A stretch of 64,000 nucleotides of DNA from positions 90,777,488-90,841,487 of the forward strand of contig NC_082692.2 of assembly GCF_949987515.2 (NCBI RefSeq), written 5' to 3'. The position numbers were made by a program, and so were the translations under genes. This document shows positions 58,641 through 64,000 of the stretch, piece after piece; position 1 is the stretch's first letter; each line of letters opens with the position of its first letter. The stretch comes from Delphinus delphis. Taxonomy: Eukaryota > Chordata > Mammalia > Artiodactyla > Delphinidae. Below the pieces are notes generated by a model. That model searched no databases, was not told the origin of the DNA, and was given only the letters and a program-made list of their open reading frames with translations.

Positions 58641-59822
58641 CACTCATTCTTTAAACATGTTCCTGATGATACCCAGTATCCAAAATCTTGAAACTAACTG
58701 GCCTTCATTTTTTTCATTTCAATGCTTTTACATTATGCATACCAGCCCTAGTGCCCCCGAATGTTATAAGAGGATACACAATGAGTATGTATATACACGC
58801 ACACGTTTAAAGAGTGTTTTTTTTTTTTACCGTTTGAAGGAAATAAGATCACTGTTTCTCATTCTTTACTCCCGTTATTGCTTCCAATCAATTTCCTTTA
58901 TGGTCTAGTGTTGCCTTATTTTTGGCCTCCCAGTGTGAACGCTACTAGGAGACAGTTGATAATTCAGATACTCCGACTATGCTGTATCCATTACCTGATA
59001 TTTTATGTAGGATTGTGGGGAAGGAAGAGAAAAAAAGATAATCATTGTTTTGTATTAGTTCAAAAGTTTGTACGTATTAAAACAACTTACTGAAATGCAG
59101 TTTGGTTAAAATAAGGTCTCTCTGGAATGTTATTGGCTGTTTAAAAAAAAAAAAAAAGGAGATCTTGTTACTAAAGCTTTTCTGTTTAAATGTGTGAGTC
59201 CCACTAAAACTAATTTATTGGGCCAGGCCCTATACTCAGATACACAGATGATCCAAGTAAACAAACAGAAAAGCAAGAAAACACTCTTTGTGTCTGTTAC
59301 CTAATGGCCTGATCTACAGTTTATTGGGCTGGTTGATTGATGTTTGAGTGCTGGTAGCTAAGGAGATCTTCAAAGTGATCCCTGTTGAAGGCTAGTTTGG
59401 TTCCTAAGATAACTCTAGATCAATGGAATTCCTCTGCTTTGTAGTCAGCCATTTCAGTCATATTAAGGACCAAATCAAAGCAACTCTGCAATTTCATCAA
59501 ATACTCAGCAATCTACCGGAAAATGGTGTATTCTTTCCAAAAAAAAAGGGAAGTGTCTGTAGCATTGTAAGTAGTCACAAAAACAAGTGTTAAAATTTTA
59601 ATATCTTGTTTACTTTAAAAGGACGTGCTCTTTTAAAGCATGTGTATGCATCTATGTTGGCACCATTGCTGGGTAGAGCTTTTCTAATTTTTTTTTTTAC
59701 CATGGTTAAAAAACAGTCACAGATGATATTTCATGCGATTCATAGTTTTTATGTATTTTAGACAACTCAGAATTATTGATTAATATTACAAGGCTTTATC
59801 TACTGGCATTTTTATACTATAG
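58641..59822. other. Intronic sequence upstream of the second CNTN4 exon
   Basis: Non-coding, with A- or T-runs at 58819-58830 and 59144-59158. No nameable repeat. Confidence 0.45.
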
Positions 59823-59998
59823 GTGGAAGTTAAATGGAACAGATGTTGACATTGGTATGGATTTCCGCTACAGTGTTGTTGAAGGCAGCTTGTTGATCAA
59901 TAACCCCAATAAAACCCAAGACGCTGGAACGTACCAGTGCAGAGCAACAAACTCATTTGGAACAATTGTTAGCAGAGAAGCAAAGCTTCAGTTTGCTT
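59823..59998 (+). CDS. CNTN4: CNTN4 coding exon: second half of Ig domain 1
   Basis: This 176-bp exon continues the Ig1 domain. It starts with G (completing Arg) and then TGG AAG, giving the WKLNGTDVD strand with the conserved core Trp. It ends with the classical DAGTYQC motif, whose Cys pairs with the one in the preceding exon, and then [10 protein letters not shown] and AKLQFA. Two N-glycosylation sequons are visible (NGT and NKT). The acceptor is tttttatactatag at 59822. The donor is a near-perfect gtaagt at 59999-60004; a single T at 59998 begins the next codon (phase 1; Tyr is expected from human CNTN4). Joining 52975 to 59823 keeps the frame open, which supports both boundaries. Reading on past the donor reaches a stop at 60004-60006. 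Confidence 0.97.
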
Positions 59999-60325
59999 GT
60001 AAGTAGCAATTATATCTTGCTGCAAATGTGACTTTGAGTTTTTGTGCCTTGTACCAATCAGCCTTTAAAACAGTTTATCTTAAAACACCAAACAGATTTT
60101 ACGTTTTCATGTTGATCTTCTTTACCCTTCTTTCATATTTGCAAAATATCTTTCATTGTAGGGTAAACTGTAAATCTGAATGGGAAGATGTATTCTTCTG
60201 CTTTTATAAGGGTTGAAATAGTTTGACTATAAGATAATTTGGTTATATGATGCTCTATACACATAAATTCACATACACTCAAATTTATACACGTATAAGT
60301 TTACATGTACAACAAATTACACGCA

Positions 60326-60328
<3 letters not shown>

Positions 60329-60382
<54 letters not shown>
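60329..60382. repeat. (CA)27 microsatellite
   Basis: Pure CA run about 330 bp after the second CNTN4 exon. Likely length-variable. Confidence 0.97.
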
Positions 60383-60384
<2 letters not shown>

Positions 60385-61880
60385 TTTAAAGTGAATATGT
60401 ATAAGCAAGCAGTTGAATTACCAGTAAGTTAATAGTCCATGTGACAAGCGATTTGGCCATAAAGCTCACAGTTGGAAAAGAAAAAAGCTTGGTAGTCTCT
60501 TAATCCTATAATTCTCTAATACTTTTTCTTATTTGAAGGAAAAGGAAACATTTAAAAGCAACTGCAAAAAACAAAAAGTAAAGGCAATCAAAGCTTTACC
60601 TTTTATATTTGTGGTTTAGAACATTTAAAAAGCAAATTGCAATCTTTTAGGATTATCAGCTAATGAAAGTTCATGAGCATGTGAAAGATAGTGGAATTTA
60701 GAGATCGCAAGTTGAAAATAAAATCCACAGGCAAGAGCAGTGAGTACACATTGAGTATAGACACCTTGAAGGATTGATGTTCAGCGGTATTTTTAAGGGT
60801 TTATGTATTTGCCTATGATTATGTATTTCCTTGTGTAAAATCCCAACTCATATAGCAGTGCATGAATGTCGAAGCTTTCCTAATTACAAAGTCGGTTGGC
60901 AGTAATGCTGTAGGATATTCTCATTAACAAAATCCTCTCCAGAAACTCAATATCAAATATACCTAATATTCAGTACTTAATTTCTTATTGCTGTTTGGTG
61001 GCATTTTGATGAGTTGAGAAATGAATTTTCTAAGTATTAGGTATATATGGGATACCAGGCTTATTTTCTTCGTGAATGTCTTCTGCAGTAGTCTTCCAAA
61101 TAATCTAAGGTGAGCAGAAAAATAGGAGGATATGTCTGATTGAGTGCTACAGAACCAAAGTGTTTATTTCTTTTGGTTTTCACAAATGTGGTATCTATAT
61201 TTTTAACAAATAGATTTTGTTGGATTCATTTTAGAAAATAATCATAGACTCTCAGAGTAGGGAAATCTCTGTATTCAGTTACTCTTGTACTTCATTGATT
61301 TTTGGATTTCACAGTGTAGGAAATTTTTTTTAAAAACGGTAACAATAACAGGAACAGAAAAGAGATTAACATAGCATTAACAACCTTTTGCTTTTCTAAT
61401 TTATGACATTTAAAAAACAAATTACTAACTTTTAAGGCTCTCCTTTTGTAGAAGTCCAGGCATTTCTACTACTAAAAATATTGGAAACATAGAATCTCAT
61501 ATGCAGGGATAGTCATTTAAATAGAATAGTTTAGCCAAAGTAAAAGCTCTGCCACTCGTTTTGTGGTTGAGGTGCCTGAGTTTGGAATCCACCCTGCTTA
61601 TTGCACTTCTTATGCCTAACATCCTGCCACCCTCAGAATCGTCAGCTGATAAGCATTCAGCTTGAAAAATTCTGAAGATAGAGAGCTCACCTTTTCATCA
61701 CAGAGCATCCTGACCTGTGATTGCTGTACTTGTTCAAAAACACAAAACCAAGCACAATATCTCTTCCTTAAAATTGGGCTAAGTATCTAAATCTCTATCA
61801 CCTTCACTCCCAGTGCTTACTCTATGATTCTGGTTAGGTTCAGACACGTGAAAATATGTTCATGTCCCTTGTCCCATAAT
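60383..61880. other. Intronic sequence, nothing recognised
   Basis: AT-rich non-coding sequence in the CNTN4 intron after the second exon. Confidence 0.4.
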
Positions 61881-62630
61881 TCTTTTCTTCTCCAGGTACT
61901 CAATCCACAACCATCTTCTTCACAACACAATTTTATTCAATTATCTATTAAACTGTGACCCTGTAGAAATGTCTGTACCCAACTCTATGCGTGTGCCTTG
62001 ACTTTGCAGAGGACAGTGGGAACAGTAGTATCCCACGATGTGAGCTTCTCTTTTGATGAATGGGGCTGACATTGATATTTACTTTTTTTTAAAACCTCAG
62101 TCTCATATTTCAACTTTTTTCATATAAAATTAGAGGATTGATTTTTCATGAATGGCTATTAATCCAGAGCTACCCAATTGTGTTATTTTAATGCCTAAAT
62201 CCAGAATTTTATATTTACTCCTATTAAATTCACCTTCTGTGTTGTGACCCTTTGTTCCATCACAGTTGAAATTGTTTTAAATCTTTTTTTTTAAAATCTG
62301 ACATACCGATCCTTTTACTTCAGTGTCAGCAGAAAATGTGATAAGCGTGTGTCCATTCAAATAATTGATACAAAATGTTGACCAGGACAGGGCAGCCTGC
62401 CAGTAGAGAATGTCCAATAAAATGAGGTTAAATTGATAAATCAATATCCTTCACCTACTCGTGTTCAATTAGCTACACATTTACCCATACATACTATACT
62501 TGAACCTCAGTATCTCCTACTTGTTCTTAGAGTAATGAGAATCTTTGCCAGATGCCTTGCTGAAATCAAGATGGACAATTTCTACAACATCCGCTTGTAC
62601 CTGGTCTCTGTGAATCTTGTCTAGATCTTC
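61881..62630 (+). repeat. Ancient CR1/L3-like repeat region
   Basis: 'gagcttctcttttgatgaat', 'aatgttgaccaggacagggc' and 'gtgtccattcaaataattga' follow a known very old mammalian repeat ('...catccaagtcattgataaaaatgttgaacagg'). Family assignment from memory only. Confidence 0.45.
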
Positions 62631-63185
62631 CTTAACCATTTATCATAAAACAGCCAGAGTAATCTTTTAAACATGTAAATGAGACCATTCTACTTTCCCG
62701 CTTTATGCCTTCTACTGCACTTAGACTAAATCTCAAATTCATTACCATGGTCTTGTTTTCATTTCTCAAAAATGACAAACTATCTTTTGCACCAGTCCTT
62801 GATACTTTCACTCCCTCTGCCTTATTTGCTTTTCTCCTGATCTTTCACACGCTCACTTCCTATGATCCTTAGTTCTCAATTTAGGTGTGACCTTCTAAGA
62901 GAAAGTTTCCATATCACCATGTCTAACCTAAGAAGCAGCTCCTTCCATTTCTTCTCCTGTCTTCTGCCTACCTTTCTGTTGCCCTCTACTTTTCTACATA
63001 ACAACATCATTTTCAATCATTAGGACTCACTATGATCTGGAATGATTTTGTGTATTTCTTTTTTCTCATTATTTGACTTCTATGATAGAATCTAAGTTGT
63101 AAGAGAGGTGAGGCTATCTTGTCCATCCTTATATCTCCAGAGTCTAGAATAATTTATATGTAGGAATAAACAAATTGCTTTATTA
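62631..63185 (+). repeat. L2, long 3' portion
   Basis: 'agtaatcttttaaacatgta', 'cattaccatggtcttgtttt', 'gatctttcacacgctcactt', 'gtgaccttctaagagaaagt' and the tail 'cttatatctccagagtctag' follow L2 in + orientation over about 550 bp. Confidence 0.7.
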
Positions 63186-64000
63186 ATTGCCTATTCAGTG
63201 ACACAGCAAAGAAAATATATGTATAAAGTTATTTTGGGGGAGGATGTATTTTTTTTGGTAAACCTGCACCCTTTCTATTCTAGTCATTTTCTGGAGTCTA
63301 GCATTTTGATCGTTAACATATAGTTTCTAGACCTTTCTTTTCTATCCTTTTTAAATTAAAAAAAAATTAAAAGACATTGCCTCTATTCAAAAATCATTTT
63401 TAATTGGTTAGAATAAAATGTTTTTCTTCATTGATATAAGGTGGAGCATGACAATGACATCTTTTAAATGTTACCGAGTAATTGCTTTCTCCCAAGCATT
63501 TTCATAATCATTGAGGGGAAAAGATGTTGCCTTTTGACCATACTTACTGAACTATAATACGCAAGTAAGAATATTTCTTCATTTTTAATCATATGATCTT
63601 ATGGCTGAAACGGACCTTAAAGGTATCCTGGCCTGTATCTTAAAATAAAAAAAAATTAAATTGAAGATTGAAGTTACTGAATTACTTGTTATTTACATAA
63701 TTAATAAGTGAGAACCAAGGAATGGCAGCTTCAGCTCCTATCCAGCACACCTTGATTTGTGCCTGTGTTAGACTCACTTTGATTTTATAAGAAAAGAAAT
63801 CCCTTCATCTTTATCTAACATGTTACACCTTCAGATCTCATTTATATACCTTCTGTAACTTTATCCACACGATAATTTGATAAGGTAGACATCATTTATG
63901 ATTTATTTAAAAAATATTTTTATACTGCTTTTATAGACAGAATTTGATAATCTCTTGTATTTAGCATTTAAAAAATGAATTAATTCACATAAGCAAAGAA
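63186..64000. other. Intronic sequence to the window end
   Basis: AT-rich non-coding sequence with short A- and T-runs. Nothing recognised; the next CNTN4 exon is not present before the window ends. Confidence 0.45.

Larger units (their letters stand above)
52976..59822 (+). other. CNTN4: CNTN4 intron between the two Ig1 exons
   Basis: A complete 6,847-bp intron, GT at 52976 and AG at 59821-59822, phase 2 (it splits the Arg codon after its second base). It holds an old L1 relic at 53530-55290, several ancient repeats, and no open frame I believe in. Confidence 0.93.

Noticed and set aside
1..64000. CRISPR arrays, operons, rRNA or bacterial contamination
   Set aside because: No regularly spaced repeats and no dense gene order; repeat content and split exons are mammalian throughout.

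Overview
The window reads as nuclear DNA from a cetacean (whale or dolphin). The evidence is several copies of tRNA-derived SINEs of the CHR type (head 'gggcttccctggtggcgcag', tail with a 'gtaccgcaaaa' A-run), L1 copies of the cetartiodactyl type, and ancient mammalian repeats (MIR, L2, MER5). I saw no BovB or Bov-A elements. The assignment to Cetacea rests on recognising the SINE family by eye, not on a search.

The only real gene I can support is CNTN4 (contactin-4, a GPI-anchored immunoglobulin/fibronectin neural adhesion molecule), on the + strand. Two coding exons are present, at 52849-52975 and 59823-59998. Together they encode almost all of the mature N-terminus and the first Ig domain, including both Ig cysteines and the core tryptophan. 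Splice sites and codon phases fit across the 6.85 kb intron between them. The window therefore holds the 3' part of the large intron after the signal-peptide exon (1-52848), exon A, a complete intron (52976-59822), exon B, and the start of the next intron (59999-64000). The signal-peptide exon was not found.

Repeat layout: L1 3' fragment at 1016-1597 (+). A complete-length but broken L1 at 2989-8885 (-) with perfect 13-bp target duplications. CHR SINE at 9781-10109 (-). A nested stack at about 10984-13290 (old repeat, split by an unidentified element, then by an L1, then by a CHR SINE). CHR SINEs at 17810 (+) and 18451 (+). Two head-to-tail L1 3' halves at 19349-21533 (+). CHR SINEs at 23114 (-), 27454 (+, missing its A box), 30806 (-), 32266 (-) and 45265 (+). 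L1 3' pieces at 27693 (-), 43918 (-), 44613 (-) and 51180 (+). Degraded L1 at 31380-33560 (-), 35540-36625 (-, split by a likely solo LTR) and 53530-55290 (+). MIR, L2, MER5 and other ancient repeats are scattered throughout. Three compact inverted repeats were found; the best is a 33-bp-arm hairpin at 47771-47864.

No rRNA, functional tRNA, CRISPR array or bacterial-type feature was seen. Nothing here amounts to a new system. The observations most worth checking are the hairpin at 47771-47864, the open reading frame with a hydrophobic N-terminus that runs straight into the first CNTN4 exon, the L1-L1 junction, and the unidentified element at about 11048-11456.
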